Positions 1 to 9,900 of a stretch of DNA of 32,474 nucleotides are shown here, piece after piece. The translations under genes were made by a program, and so were the position numbers. This DNA comes from Snodgrassella sp. (GTDB lineage: Bacteria; Pseudomonadota; Gammaproteobacteria; Burkholderiales; Neisseriaceae): positions 1 to 32,474 of the forward strand of contig JAGGIK010000019.1 of assembly GCA_024103515.1 (NCBI GenBank), in the 5' to 3' direction. Within the stretch, counting starts at the first letter, position 1. Every line of letters begins with the position of its first letter. Below the pieces are notes generated by a model that was not told where the DNA came from, made no database searches, and saw only the letters and a program-made list of their open reading frames with translations.

Positions 1-102
1 GTTGAATTCGCCATGCCATATATACCGCAAATTTTTAATAGGAATACCAACTTTAGCTTCTTATAAAATAGCTACGATCTGATGTTCAGTCATCTTTTTC
101 AT
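1..102 (-). pseudogene. IS3-family transposase orfA, N-terminal fragment, broken
   Basis: The minus strand from 102 encodes MKKMTEHQIVAIL, followed by a TAA stop at 63-61 and then EAKVGIPIKNL. This is the N-terminal helix-turn-helix region of an IS3 OrfA, normally of the form TExQIVxILKEAxxG. A second lesion follows: YGMANS reappears about one base out of frame near 20. The stop and the frameshift mean that no functional OrfA can be made. The remainder lies beyond the window. Confidence 0.75.
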
Positions 103-173
103 GTTTAAATCCTCTGTGGGTTAATGAAGAGAATTTCTACTTTGAGGCTGTACTATTTTAGGGGGTAGTTACA
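1..173 (-). mobile_element. Left end of an IS3-family element, cut by the window edge
   Basis: Read on the minus strand, the element begins at 173 with TGTAACTACCCCC, a typical IS3-type terminal TGT...ACA end. An AGAGGAT ribosome-binding site and an orfA start follow. The outer end matches, imperfectly, the terminal sequence at 593-617 (shared TGTACTA, GGG and TTACA blocks), which fits left and right inverted repeats of the same IS type. The element sits against a truncated orfB in the opposite orientation, so it probably inserted into an older copy. Confidence 0.7.
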
Positions 174-617
174 ATGACTTTAATCGTGAGGCGCTAGGCA
201 TTGATATGGCAGTCAGTTTACCAGCTGGCAGGATTATCCGTTATCTGGATAAACTGGCCGAATATCATGGTTATCCACTCAAAATACGAATAGATAATGG
301 ACCGGAATTCACCGGAAACACGTTTACTAATTGGGCAAAATCACATGGTATAACGATAGAGTACATCAACCCCGGCAGCCCATATCAAAACGGGTATATT
401 GAACGATTTAACCGTTCGTACCGTACAGAAGTAATAGATTTATATCTATTTAATAATCTAGAACAAGCAAGAAAGGTAACCGAAGAATGGCTAACCATTT
501 ATAATACTGAAAGGCCTCATGAAGCACTAAATAATATGACGCCGATTGAGTATAAAACACTAAAACAAGCAGCATGATTTTCTACGTTTGTTTTGTACTA
601 AGTTTGGGATATTTACA
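174..617 (+). mobile_element. Right-hand remnant of a second IS3-family element
   Basis: This piece holds the C-terminal two thirds of orfB and the right terminal sequence at about 593-617, which ends in TTTACA. Its left part is replaced abruptly at about 173 by the outer end of another IS in opposite orientation. The simplest reading is an IS-in-IS insertion or recombination between copies. Neither copy is complete here. Confidence 0.7.
176..577 (+). pseudogene. IS3-family transposase orfB, 5'-truncated (rve integrase core)
   Basis: OrfB is the DDE transposase of IS3 elements. The reading frame is open from about 176 (DFNREALGID) before the first ATG at 206, so the protein is cut at its 5' side. 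Visible are the second catalytic Asp in IDNGPEF and the catalytic Glu in YIERFNR, separated by 35 residues (the DX35E signature of IS3/rve). The C-terminal YNTERPHEALNNMTP motif is also present. The first catalytic Asp and the N-terminal half are missing, so it should be inactive. The frame closes normally at 577 with the IS end about 40 bp further on. Confidence 0.85.
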
Positions 618-1287
618 ATGCGTTTATTGGTGGAAGATTTACCTTCATTAATAACTCTTCAGCTAAGTGATTAAGCCAAATTCGTCTCAATAAGCTTATA
701 TGCAAGCTATTCATATCGGTTATGCCGTTGCCGGCATGGATGTAATCAGAATTGGTTATGATATGCCTGATTCATGATTGTTGCTAATTGTTTGTACACA
801 TTGCGACAGTATTAATCATTGAAAATTTATTGGTGGTTTATCACGCGGCAACGGCGAGGCTAAGTATAGAAATCATTTCCGGACATGGTATGGTACTGTT
901 GCGGGATTGTATCCGTACTAAATGGATATTTGTATGGTACAGCCAGCACGCTGCTGATATCGGGATTATAGGATGATTGATGTGAGAGAAAATAAATGTG
1001 TGTGCCTGTATCACAGTAATCAGACAAAATAAAACCGTCATCAGATGGTTTCATGCTGGTTATTGGTGACGCAGTGGCTGGTGGTATTCAATGGTATTGC
1101 CATTGATAAATATAATCAGCATCTGCCTGATGGAATGCGAATTTGACTTTAATAACCGCAGTCAAAACCTGTATACGATTCTACTCAGGCCATTTGAGCG
1201 CCAGCCGATTGTTACCTCTATAGCCAGATTAAAACAAAAGTGGGCGCAGAAATATTCGCCCGTTTTTGTGTACTGGTTTGGTGCAGA
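618..1287. other. Non-coding or decayed stretch
   Basis: No ORF here has a convincing ribosome-binding site or recognisable family. Short open stretches occur on the plus strand, for example 701-775 (25 codons) and 1091-1291, whose translations look like fragments interrupted by stops. The composition is closer to coding DNA than to the AT-rich spacers elsewhere in the window. It may be a gene decayed after IS insertion, but I cannot name the ancestor. Confidence 0.4.
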
Positions 1288-2739
1288 TTAGGTTTGGCTA
1301 CCGCCAACGGTAAGACCAGCATCAATACGTAAAGTGGGTTGTCCCACGCCTACCGGAACGCTCTGGCCGTCTTTGCCACATACGCCTACGCCGCTGTCCA
1401 GACTGGTGTTATTGCCAATCATACTGACGTGTTTCAATACCTCAGGGCCGCTGCCGATGATGGTGGCACCTTTTACCGGATATTGTAGCTTGCCGTTTTC
1501 AACCCACCATGCTTCTGAAGCGCTGAATACAAACTTGCCGCTAGTAATGTCTACTTGCCCGCCACCAAAATTTACTGCATATAAACCTTTATCAACAGAC
1601 GCAATAATTTCTTCAGGATTAAGCTTGCCGTTTTCCATATAGGTATTAGTCATACGCGGCATCGGTGCTGAGGCATAGTTTTCACGGCGGCCATTACCGG
1701 TTACCGGTACACCCATCAGGCGGGCATTGGTTTCGTCCTGCAAATAACCGCATAAAATACCGTCTTCAATCAGCACGGTGCGTCTGGTGGCATTGCCTTC
1801 ATCATCTATATTCAGTGAGCCACGACGTTCAGCAATATTGCCCTGATCCACCACAGTAACACCTTTGGCGGCAACACGTTCACCCAGACGGCCAGCAAAT
1901 GCACTGGTACCCTTACGGTTAAAATCACCTTCCAAACCATGACCAACTGCTTCATGCAACAATACACCCGGCCAGCCGTTACCCAATACCACAGTCATCA
2001 AACCTGCTGGTGCAGGACGTGCCTCCAGATTAGTTAGTGCCTGTGCCACAGCCGTATCCACATACGATTTGAGCATGGCTTCATCAAAATAGCCCAAATC
2101 AAAGCGGCCGCCACCACCACTGCTGCCTTGTTCACGCCGCTCTCCCTGTTTGGCAATTACAGTAACGGATAAACGTACTAGCGGGCGGATATCTGTATGT
2201 ACCCGTCCGTCCAGCCGAGCCAGATAAATCAGTTCGTGTTCGCATACCAGCCCGGCCATTACCTGCACAATGCGTGGATCTGCTGCTTTTGCCAGTGTTT
2301 CTACTCGCTGCAATAAGGCCACTTTGGCTGCCGCATCCAGACTCAGCATCGGATTAGCCATTCCATACAGCGGTTTGGCCAGTGGCTGCGTAGTTAAACC
2401 AACGGAGCGTTGCTGGCCGGCCAGACCAATTGCCCGTACCGCCTGCGCAGCATTGGTTAATGCCTGTACATTCAGATTATCGGCATAGGCAAACGCCGTT
2501 TTTTCCCCGCTTACCGCGCGCACCCCCACGCCTTGCTCAATCTGGAAACTGCCTGATTTCACCATGCCTTCTTCCAAATGCCAGCTTTCATAGGTACTGC
2601 GTTGGCAGTAGATATCGGCATAATCAATGTGGTGAGCTCCCATCAGTGACAATGCATGAGTAAAATCAGCCGCAGCCAGCTCGTTATCGGCCAGTAGCTG
2701 TTGGTGAACAAATTGAGCAGTTTGGGTAGAGATAGACAT
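1288..2739 (-). CDS. tldD: TldD metalloprotease (TldD/TldE system)
   Basis: TldD is the metalloprotease half of the TldD/TldE complex, which cleaves unfolded or modified peptides in the cytoplasm; in E. coli it processes microcin B17 and CcdA. The protein is 483 aa from the chosen start (MSISTQ), close to the usual ~480. The zinc motif HEAVGH lies at residues 262-267, followed by GLEGDFNRKGTSAF, and the C-terminal GVGQPTLRIDAGLTVGG is typical. A longer frame reaches 2850, but its 37 extra residues do not resemble TldD and run into the upstream regulatory region, so I start at 2739. The gene stands alone and no tldE is in the window. A Fur box lies about 180-210 bp upstream, but the promoter there points the other way. 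Confidence 0.95.
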   Translation of the reverse strand: MSISTQTAQFVHQQLLADNELAAADFTHALSLMGAHHIDYADIYCQRSTYESWHLEEGMVKSGSFQIEQGVGVRAVSGEKTAFAYADNLNVQALTNAAQAVRAIGLAGQQRSVGLTTQPLAKPLYGMANPMLSLDAAAKVALLQRVETLAKAADPRIVQVMAGLVCEHELIYLARLDGRVHTDIRPLVRLSVTVIAKQGERREQGSSGGGGRFDLGYFDEAMLKSYVDTAVAQALTNLEARPAPAGLMTVVLGNGWPGVLLHEAVGHGLEGDFNRKGTSAFAGRLGERVAAKGVTVVDQGNIAERRGSLNIDDEGNATRRTVLIEDGILCGYLQDETNARLMGVPVTGNGRRENYASAPMPRMTNTYMENGKLNPEEIIASVDKGLYAVNFGGGQVDITSGKFVFSASEAWWVENGKLQYPVKGATIIGSGPEVLKHVSMIGNNTSLDSGVGVCGKDGQSVPVGVGQPTLRIDAGLTVGGSQT

Positions 2740-2916
2740 GAGCAATAACAAGTTGGGTGGTGATAAAAAGCACAAACAGGGAAAAGGTTTAACCACAATG
2801 CAATTGTGGGCAATTATACCGAAAACAAGCTGTCTCTGTGTGATAGCCATCAGTCATATCAACAGCAGAAATTGTGTTGTTTTAGTGACAGGAAAAAACA
2901 TTATGTAAAAATTACT

Positions 2917-2953
2917 ATAATGATATTGATAATTATTATCATTATATTATAAT
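2917..2953 (+). promoter_or_regulatory. Fur box overlapping a sigma-70 promoter
   Basis: The core GATAATTATTATC (2928-2940) is a perfect 6-1-6 Fur palindrome. It sits inside a larger inverted repeat, ATAATGATA (2917-2925) with TATCATTAT (2937-2945). The same DNA carries a near-consensus plus-strand promoter: -35 TTGATA (2926-2931), a 16-bp spacer and -10 TATAAT (2948-2953). Fur-Fe bound here would cover the -35 and spacer and block transcription when iron is plentiful. The predicted start is at about 2959-2960, heading into the putative sRNA. Confidence 0.75.
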
Positions 2954-2958
2954 GTGTC

Positions 2959-3110
2959 TTACCAGTTAGTTAGCGATAGTTAACTGGTAATGACCTCAAA
3001 AATTTTTAACCTATTTTCAGGAGCGAGCTAACGATTAGCGTTAAATTTTGCATCAAAACTCAAAAACCGAAAACACCAAACCCACTGATAATTCAGTGGG
3101 TTTGGTGTTT
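2959..3110 (+). ncRNA. Candidate Fur-repressed small RNA (NrrF/RyhB-like)
   Basis: A strong promoter overlapped by a Fur box opens a roughly 150-nt transcript with no meaningful ORF (the best is 13 codons). The RNA begins with a perfect 10-bp hairpin (2959-2968 with 2981-2990). An AU-rich single-stranded stretch follows, with runs such as AAAAATTTTT that could bind Hfq. A small hairpin (3029-3033 with 3039-3043) comes next, and the transcript ends at an intrinsic terminator stem (3071-3110). Architecture, length and regulation match NrrF, the iron-responsive sRNA of Neisseria, which represses iron-using enzymes such as succinate dehydrogenase. Homology to NrrF was not tested, so the name is not assigned. 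Confidence 0.6.
3071..3110. terminator. Intrinsic terminator, probably bidirectional (sRNA and galE)
   Basis: A perfect 18-bp stem is formed by AAACACCAAACCCACTGA (3071-3088) and 3093-3110, with loop TAAT. The GC-rich inner 8 bp are flanked by TTTGGTGTTT on the plus strand. On the minus strand the stem is followed by TCGGTTTTT, so it can end both the leftward galE message and the rightward sRNA. Confidence 0.8.
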
Positions 3111-3130
3111 AAAAACCACATTTTCAGCAA

Positions 3131-4159
3131 TCAGACCAAATTATCACTGGCATAGCCTTGCGGATTGAGCTCCTGCCAGCGCCAGGCATCCGCCATCATA
3201 CAGGCCAGATCACGCTGCGCCTGCCAGCCCAGTTCTTGTGCTGCGCGTTCAGGATTGGCATAGCAGCTGGCGATGTCTCCGGCACGGCGCGGAACAATCT
3301 GATAGGGAATTTTCTGGCCGCTGGCTGCTTCAAATGCGCGTACAATTTCCAGTACCGAATAGCCCTGACCCGTACCCAGATTGTAAATATGCACCCCCGG
3401 CCGGTTGCCCGTAGCACGCATTGCACTTAAATGCCCATCGGCCAAATCCATTACATGAATATAATCGCGTACGCCTGTACCATCGGCAGTAGGATAATCG
3501 TCACCAAATACCGATAATTGTGCCAGCTTGCCTACCGCTACCTGACAGATATACGGCAGCAGATTATTCGGAATACCATTCGGGTCTTCGCCAATCAGGC
3601 CGGATTCATGTGCACCTACCGGATTGAAATAACGCAGTAAGGTGATACTCCAGCGCACATCTGCCGCCTGTGTATCCATTAACATCCGCTCCACCATATA
3701 TTTGGAGGTGCCATATGGATTGGTTGTGCCACCGGTAGCAGCTGTTTCATCAATCGGAACTGTATCCGGCGTACCGTATACGGTGGCGGAAGAGCTGAAC
3801 ACCAGATTAAATATTCCTGCTTTCGTCATTTCTTCCACCAAAATCAAGCTACCACTGACATTATTATCATAATATTTCAGTGGTTCGCGCACACTTTCAC
3901 CTACGGCTTTCAGACCGGCAAAATGCAGCACATGCTCAATGCTGTGACGGGCAAATATATCTTGCAGCAAGCTGCGATCGCGGATATCTCCCTGATAAAA
4001 TATTACTTCTTTACCCGTAATCTGGCTTAAACGCGGGAATACCGCAGGTGAAGCATTGCACAGATTATCAATAATAACCACCTCGTGGCCGGCATTGAGT
4101 AATTGTACAGAGGTATGGGAGCCGATAAAGCCGGCACCGCCTGTTACCAGAATGGCCAT
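3131..4159 (-). CDS. galE: UDP-glucose 4-epimerase
   Basis: GalE interconverts UDP-glucose and UDP-galactose (NAD-dependent, cytoplasm), supplying galactose for lipo-oligosaccharide and capsule. At 342 aa it is of normal length. The NAD-binding motif [10 protein letters not shown] is at residues 6-15. The catalytic SSSATVYG is at 122-129, and Tyr149 and Lys153 lie in YGTSK, at the same numbers as in the E. coli enzyme. The C-terminal [22 protein letters not shown] is typical. It is monocistronic on the minus strand with a strong terminator 20 bp after the stop. In Neisseriaceae galE often sits away from other Leloir genes, as here. The polysaccharide cluster at 14.8-20.4 kb may use its product. 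Confidence 0.96.
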   Translation of the reverse strand: MAILVTGGAGFIGSHTSVQLLNAGHEVVIIDNLCNASPAVFPRLSQITGKEVIFYQGDIRDRSLLQDIFARHSIEHVLHFAGLKAVGESVREPLKYYDNNVSGSLILVEEMTKAGIFNLVFSSSATVYGTPDTVPIDETAATGGTTNPYGTSKYMVERMLMDTQAADVRWSITLLRYFNPVGAHESGLIGEDPNGIPNNLLPYICQVAVGKLAQLSVFGDDYPTADGTGVRDYIHVMDLADGHLSAMRATGNRPGVHIYNLGTGQGYSVLEIVRAFEAASGQKIPYQIVPRRAGDIASCYANPERAAQELGWQAQRDLACMMADAWRWQELNPQGYASDNLV

Positions 4160-4853
4160 AAACTATCCGTAATGATTTTTAAATAAAACAAAGCAATAAC
4201 CAGCAATCAGGCAGCAGTGCGCCACCTGTCTTGTCTGACTACATTAATTAATAACTCATGTGTGAGCAACTTACTGTAATTATAGCCTGATTGTATTAAA
4301 CCGAGAGTAGATTAATAAAGCGTCACTAATTTTTAGCGGCAAAGGATGTTAGCCAGCACCAAAACGTAACAGCATAATTTACCTGAATAAGTTCTGGCAG
4401 CAATGTATGGATGACTATTTAAGATGTTTTTTACCAACACTGCGCAAATAATGGCTATTTATCATTAGAATAATATTTACACATATTATTCTTTGGTGTA
4501 CATTTGCAGTACCTCACTACTGCTAGAGCTAGCAGTTAAACAACTTTCAGCAATGTATTATTTCTATATTGTAGCTGTATTAATTTTCTTTCTTTCAACA
4601 ACCACAAAAGCAGCCAGATTCCGGCTAATCTGCACATGTTTATTTCTTTCTCAAATAAATAATAATTATTTTTTTGAAGAAAAATACACAAAATCATGTG
4701 ATATCTGATTACAGATTATATTTATTTAATATGCTTATTAAATTATTTTCGCATCAATGTCATTGAATCAATGCATATTATATATGTATAAATAATCTGA
4801 ATAAGCTTTATATCATATTTTATTAATATTTATAACTACACAGATTTAGACAA
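4160..4853. other. AT-rich intergenic region
   Basis: About 690 bp without a supported gene. The galE-proximal part should hold the galE promoter; a TATAAT-like hexamer on the minus strand lies at 4284-4279 without a good -35. The rest becomes strongly AT-rich towards the leucine-rich-repeat gene, which fits the border of an acquired block. A 71-codon frame at 4493-4708 lacks a ribosome-binding site and any recognisable family and is not called. Confidence 0.5.
4467..4492. repeat. 10-bp perfect inverted repeat
   Basis: AGAATAATAT and ATATTATTCT are separated by 6 bp. There is no adjoining T-tract, so it is not an obvious terminator. It may be an operator or a hairpin in the long leader of the downstream gene. 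Chance is possible in such AT-rich DNA. Confidence 0.4.
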
Positions 4854-6563
4854 ATGGAAAAATTTATAAAAATATTGGATGAAAAAGGCATTAAATATAC
4901 GGTTGTAAATGACGCAATCAGCGTACATCAAAATCTAAATTTTTTTCAAACTAATCTTAAATATTTACCTGCTAATTTAACAGTGTATGGTGGTCTAACC
5001 TTATCTTCTACTAAAATAAAAAAGCTGCCTGATAATTTGACTGTTCAAGGGAAGTTATGCTTAGGACGTACACAAATTAAAGAACTACCGGCAGATTTAA
5101 AGGTTGGCGGTTATCTGTATTTGAGTTATACCGATATCACAATATTGCCAGAAGATTTAACAGTGAATGGTGATTTGAGTATACATTGCACTAAAATTGA
5201 GAAATTGCCAGAAAATTTAACTGTAGTCGGTAATCTTGATGCTTCAGAAACCGCCATTACCAAATTACCAGACAAGTTCAATATAAAAGGCAGTATATGT
5301 CTGAAAGATAGCAAAATCAATATTTTACCTGATAATTTACAGGTAAATGGTGATCTGGATTTAAGCAATACACAAATTAATAAACTTCCGGCAAACCTCA
5401 ATGTGGCCGGCAGCCTGAATCTGCATAATACTAGAATAAACAAACTTCCTGATGATTTGGTTGTAGGGAGAAGTCTGTATTTAAGTGGCACTGATATAAA
5501 AAAATTGCCGCCTAATTTAACTATTAATAGAAACTTAAGTCTGGATGGCACAAAAATAAAAAAATTGCCGGCAAATCTTACTGTAAACGGCTGGCTGTCC
5601 TTAGCAAACACGCAAATCTATCAACTATTGAAAAATTATAATGGCACATTTAATAATCTGGATTTAACTTTGTATAGAATAAAGAAACTTCCAGATAATA
5701 TAAGAATAAGAAATGATTTAAATCTGGAATTTTCCGATATCAAAAAATTGCCAGACAATCTAAACATAAATGGTGATTTAATTCTGGCGGAGTCGCAGAT
5801 TGAGAAATTGCCAAAAAATTTAAATGTAGGCGGGGCGCTATATCTTGAATGGACTGGAATTAAAAAGCTGCCCAAAAACCTTAGCGTTGGCGGTACTCTA
5901 GATTTGCGAGGAACCAAAGTTAAAAAATTACCCAAAAATTTCAATGTTAAAAATGGACTGAATATCAGTTTTACCGCAATTGACAGGCTACCGGAAAATC
6001 TGCAAGAAATAAATGAACTGGTTTTAACCGGTACCAAAATCAGAAGTTTACCTGATAATCTGCGCATAGAAACTGATTTAACAATAAGTGAAAGCAAAAT
6101 AAAAAAACTGCCAGACAATCTATATGTAGGTGATACACTTGATATAAGCAAAACCAAAATTAAATCTTTGCCAGCAGGTTTGAAAGTAGGAAAATGCATG
6201 ATACTGAATGACACTAAAATCAGTAAATTGCCGAATAATTTGAAACTTAGTCATGGCATAAATCTAAAAAATACTGCCATCAGATCTCTGCCTGAAAATC
6301 TGGATGTCAGATGGCTACGTCTGAGCCTTAACAAGATAAAAAACATTGCCTATCGAAAAAACTGTACTTCTAAAAAGAAAACGATTTTTGCTGCCTATCT
6401 GCATGAAGAGTTTAAAATTTTTATGAATGAATTCCTCATTGGCAATCTGGAACAATTCGAACAGTATGCTGACAAAGAATTTTACAAGCCAGAAGCCAGT
6501 GAACTTAAACAGGCGGCAAGAGATTGTGTTGTGCAGTTGCAGCAAAAACTATCTGTTAAATAA
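4854..6563 (+). CDS. Leucine-rich (LPxNL) repeat protein, 23 repeats
   Basis: The 569-aa protein is built of 20-residue repeats of the form KLPxNLxVxGxLxLxxTxI, running from residue 38 to about 498. I count 23 units. The 12th (QLLKNYNG) is degenerate and one residue longer. The unit resembles the LPX-type leucine-rich repeats of SspH/IpaH-like effectors, but there is no E3 ligase domain. The N-terminal 37 residues and the C-terminal ~75 residues (charged, helical, with HEEFKIFMNEFL) are not repeats and I do not recognise them. There is no signal peptide or membrane segment, so it is cytoplasmic or exported by a leaderless route. The upstream ribosome-binding site is weak. A hairpin follows the stop. 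Its neighbour on the same strand is a large P-loop NTPase, 360 bp on. Confidence 0.85.
   Translation: MEKFIKILDEKGIKYTVVNDAISVHQNLNFFQTNLKYLPANLTVYGGLTLSSTKIKKLPDNLTVQGKLCLGRTQIKELPADLKVGGYLYLSYTDITILPEDLTVNGDLSIHCTKIEKLPENLTVVGNLDASETAITKLPDKFNIKGSICLKDSKINILPDNLQVNGDLDLSNTQINKLPANLNVAGSLNLHNTRINKLPDDLVVGRSLYLSGTDIKKLPPNLTINRNLSLDGTKIKKLPANLTVNGWLSLANTQIYQLLKNYNGTFNNLDLTLYRIKKLPDNIRIRNDLNLEFSDIKKLPDNLNINGDLILAESQIEKLPKNLNVGGALYLEWTGIKKLPKNLSVGGTLDLRGTKVKKLPKNFNVKNGLNISFTAIDRLPENLQEINELVLTGTKIRSLPDNLRIETDLTISESKIKKLPDNLYVGDTLDISKTKIKSLPAGLKVGKCMILNDTKISKLPNNLKLSHGINLKNTAIRSLPENLDVRWLRLSLNKIKNIAYRKNCTSKKKTIFAAYLHEEFKIFMNEFLIGNLEQFEQYADKEFYKPEASELKQAARDCVVQLQQKLSVK
4965..6347 (+). repeat. 60-bp coding repeat array (20-aa LPxNL units)
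   Basis: Twenty-three in-frame units of about 60 bp encode the leucine-rich repeats. At the DNA level they are diverged, apart from common stretches around the LPDNL/LPENL codons. That indicates old duplication and selection on protein structure. The repeats explain the long spurious open frames on the opposite strand. Confidence 0.85.
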
Positions 6564-6923
6564 TATCTGCTGGTCTATGTGATTGTTTGATTCAGGTAAT
6601 CATCAACTGATGGTTACCTGAATTTAGTAAAAATCTCTGGATATCCATTTAAGCATGGTTGAAGTATTTTAAAGGGGATAACAATATAGGTAATGTATTT
6701 TAGCTAACTAACTTGACTTTTAAACTGATTGTCTTGTGCACCGATGGTGGCAGATATTCAGGCTTATTGTGTAGCCTATAAAAGGAATGACTTGGATATT
6801 ATAGTATTTAATATTATTTGCAGCGATAGCTAGCGGCAAATATCAATGTTTAGGATATTGATTTTTAGTAAAAATATACACTAAAATGCAAATTTGTATA
6901 TTACTGGCTGAATAATTCTAAAC
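6564..6923. other. Intergenic region between the LRR gene and the NTPase gene
   Basis: Besides the hairpin at 6590-6623 I see no gene or clear promoter in these 360 bp. The region is AT-rich and likely contains the leader of the NTPase gene. Confidence 0.4.
6590..6623 (+). terminator. Hairpin after the leucine-rich-repeat gene
   Basis: ATTCAGGTAA (6590-6599) pairs with TTACCTGAAT (6614-6623), and an inner CATCA/TGATG pair extends the stem to about 16 bp with a 2-nt loop. It lies 27 bp after the stop codon. The T-tract is poor (TTAG), so termination may be weak. The arm GGTTACCTGAA resembles Neisseriaceae uptake-sequence dialects, which often form terminators as inverted pairs. Confidence 0.55.
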
Positions 6924-9900
6924 ATGACTAATATGAATATTAAATCGTCTTTAAAAAGGAGGTGGCGTTGGATTCGGAACAAAATAAATCCAAATAAGCA
7001 GAAAAATTCTGCTGATATACAAAAAGAGAAAAAATATGAGTATCAGAAATTAACACCTTATACCGATGTAGAATTAGATGCTTATCAAGAAGCATTCGAT
7101 TATGTGTTTGAACACGAAGATGTCAGAAATGTAGCAATATCAGGCGCATATGGTTCGGGTAAAAGCAGCCTGATTGAATCGTATAAAGAGAAGATTAAAC
7201 GTATTCAAGTAAACAACCGCCAAGACGAAAGTCAGAGTAAAAACCAAAAGTTTTTGCATATATCACTGGCTCATTTTCGTTCAGAAAATAATCAATTATC
7301 TGTACACCCAAACGACAAAGAAAATTCAGTACATGCGACTAATGAGTTAGCTGTTCTGGAAGCTAAGATTCTTAATCAGCTGATTCATCAAATTCCAGCG
7401 GAACAAATACCGCAAAGCAATTTTGCTGTTAAAAGAATAATCAGTAAAAGAGATTTATTGGGTATCACTATAAGTAGTATTATTTTTATTCTTCTGATGC
7501 TGGATATTATTTTCACGGCGACATGGAAAGCGTTTGTTTTATCTTTGGATGATAGTTGCTTAAAAGATTTGTTACTAACGTCAACAACTAATAGCTTCAT
7601 ATTGTCTTGTGGTATATGGAATATTGCTTTGTTTGCAATTTTTCTCAACTATGTAATTAAAATTCAGAAACATAAAAATATATTCAAAAAACTAAAATTA
7701 CAGGGCAATGAAATAGAAATTGTCACGGAATGCAGTGATTCTTTTTTTGACAGGTATTTAAATGAAGTAGTGTATATATTCGCTAATGCTAATGTAGATG
7801 TAATTGTATTTGAAGATATCGACCGGTTTGAGAACCGACATATCTTTGAACGGTTACGGGAAATCAATACTCTAGCGAATAATCAGCTTAAACAGTATCA
7901 GAAAAAGCATACATTGAGATTTTTCTATTTGCTGCGTGATGATATCTTTTCCACCAAAGACAGAACAAAATTTTTTGATTTTATTATTCCGGTTATTCCT
8001 GTTGTTGACGGTTCGAATTCCTATGATCAACTAATAATATTGTTAAAGGGGTATGTAGATAATCATGAAATAGATAAAGGTTTCTTGGAAGGAATATCTT
8101 TATATATTGATGATATGAGGCTACTAAAAAATATCTGTAATGAATTTCATCTGTATTTTTCAAAATTAAATAACACAGAACTTAATGCCAATAAAATGTT
8201 TGCCTTGATTACTTATAAAAATTTGTTCCCTTTGGATTTCGCCTGCTTACAAATTAATCAGGGTTTTGTTTTTGTATTATTTAATAATAGAGATATTCTT
8301 GCTCAGGCCAGAAAAATCAAGCTTATAAATAATATTGAAAAATTAAAAAACGAATGTACTAAACAGATTGACGAGCTAAATTCAAAGTTTGAATATCCTT
8401 ATATGGAATTAGATGAAGATTATGATAATGATACGAGCACGGATGCATATAAAGAACTAAAGAAAGAGATAGATGAGGAAAAAAAATCTGAAGAAATAAG
8501 AATACGGCAATTCTATAATGAAAAAATAAGATTGTTTCAGATTGAAATTGATGGCTATCATAATGGAATTCTTTTGCATAAGTCGGATAAACTTAAAGAT
8601 AATATTAATGCAAATTATATTGATGTTAATAAATTCTTTAACGATTATGCTAAGTTTATTAATGATATAAATGAAGAAAATAACTTTCAGGATATTAAAG
8701 GAAGCCCGTATTTTGCATTATTAAAATATTTGATTCGTAATGGCTATATTGATGAAACTTATGCGGATTATATGACTTATTTCTATCCTAACAGTTTAAC
8801 TATAGCAGATAAAACTTTTCTTCGTAGTGTGACAGATGAAGTAGCCAAGGAGTATGAATATAAACTAAATAATCCTAGGTTAATTACAGAAAAACTTCAG
8901 CGCCAGCTGAGCATGTTTGAACAACCAGAGGTATTGAATATTGATCTGGTTAATTATCTATTAGGTTTTTCTCAAGTATATACTTACGAAGTAACAACCA
9001 TTTTGAATCAATTGGTGCATGAAGATAATCTGAAATTTATCAATGCATTCTGGCCGTCATCCAATGAGAAAAATATAGAACGATTTGTACAGTTATTAAA
9101 TGAGCATTGCCCACAGGCTTTTATGCTTATGTTAAATAGCACAACAGTTTCAAAAAATATAATTAAAGACTATTCGATAAGAACTTTGTATTCTTCATCA
9201 CAAGATATTATTACAAAAATAAATACAGATAGCCGTATTTTAAGCAGTTATATTGCCAATACCAGTGATTATTTAAATATTACTGATCCTAATGTAACAC
9301 AGTTGATGCAACAATTCAGATTTCTGGGAACCAAATTTAAGGAAATTGAATATGAAACCGCTAATAAAGATTTATTTGATGCTGTTTATCAGAATAACTT
9401 GTATGAGCTGAATTTTACCAATATTCAATTAATGCTGGCTACGCAATATTCTTCTGCAAACAATGATGATATTGTTCATAAGAATTACACAAGTATTATA
9501 AGTGAAACTGATACCCCTTTAGCCCAGTATATTGCACAAAATATAGACGCCTACATGCATATACTATTGGCTAATTGTGAAAAACAGATAAAAGATGATG
9601 AAACAGAGGTATTACAACTGTTAAATCACCAAGATATTACTGAAGAACATAAGCTGGAATATATAGATTATCTGTGTACAACCATTACTAGATTAGATAC
9701 GGTTGAAAATACAGAGTTATGGCAAAAATTATTGTATCCGGGCAAACTTGACTATAACGAAGAAAATATTCTGTGTTATTTTCAACATGCGCAAGAAGTG
9801 GATGAACCTTTAATTGAATTTATAAACAGTAATGAAAAAGTTCTAGATTTTCAACCAATCCGTAATGATGAAAACGTAGATGTGAGACGTGAGTTTTTTA

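Noticed and set aside
2740-2850. 37-residue N-terminal extension of TldD
   Set aside because: It is not TldD-like, and the 483-aa form starting MSISTQ has the standard family length and HExxxH position.
4493-4708. 71-codon plus-strand frame
   Set aside because: No ribosome-binding site, AT-driven hydrophobic sequence, no recognisable family.
5126-6214. Two long minus-strand open frames (161 and 192 codons) opposite the LRR gene
   Set aside because: They are by-products of the 60-bp coding repeats on the plus strand; they lack ribosome-binding sites and mirror the repeat.
6955-6966. AAGGAGGTGG inside the start of the NTPase gene as an alternative ribosome-binding site
   Set aside because: No in-frame start codon lies at a proper distance behind it; it encodes Lys-Arg-Arg-Trp in the frame used.
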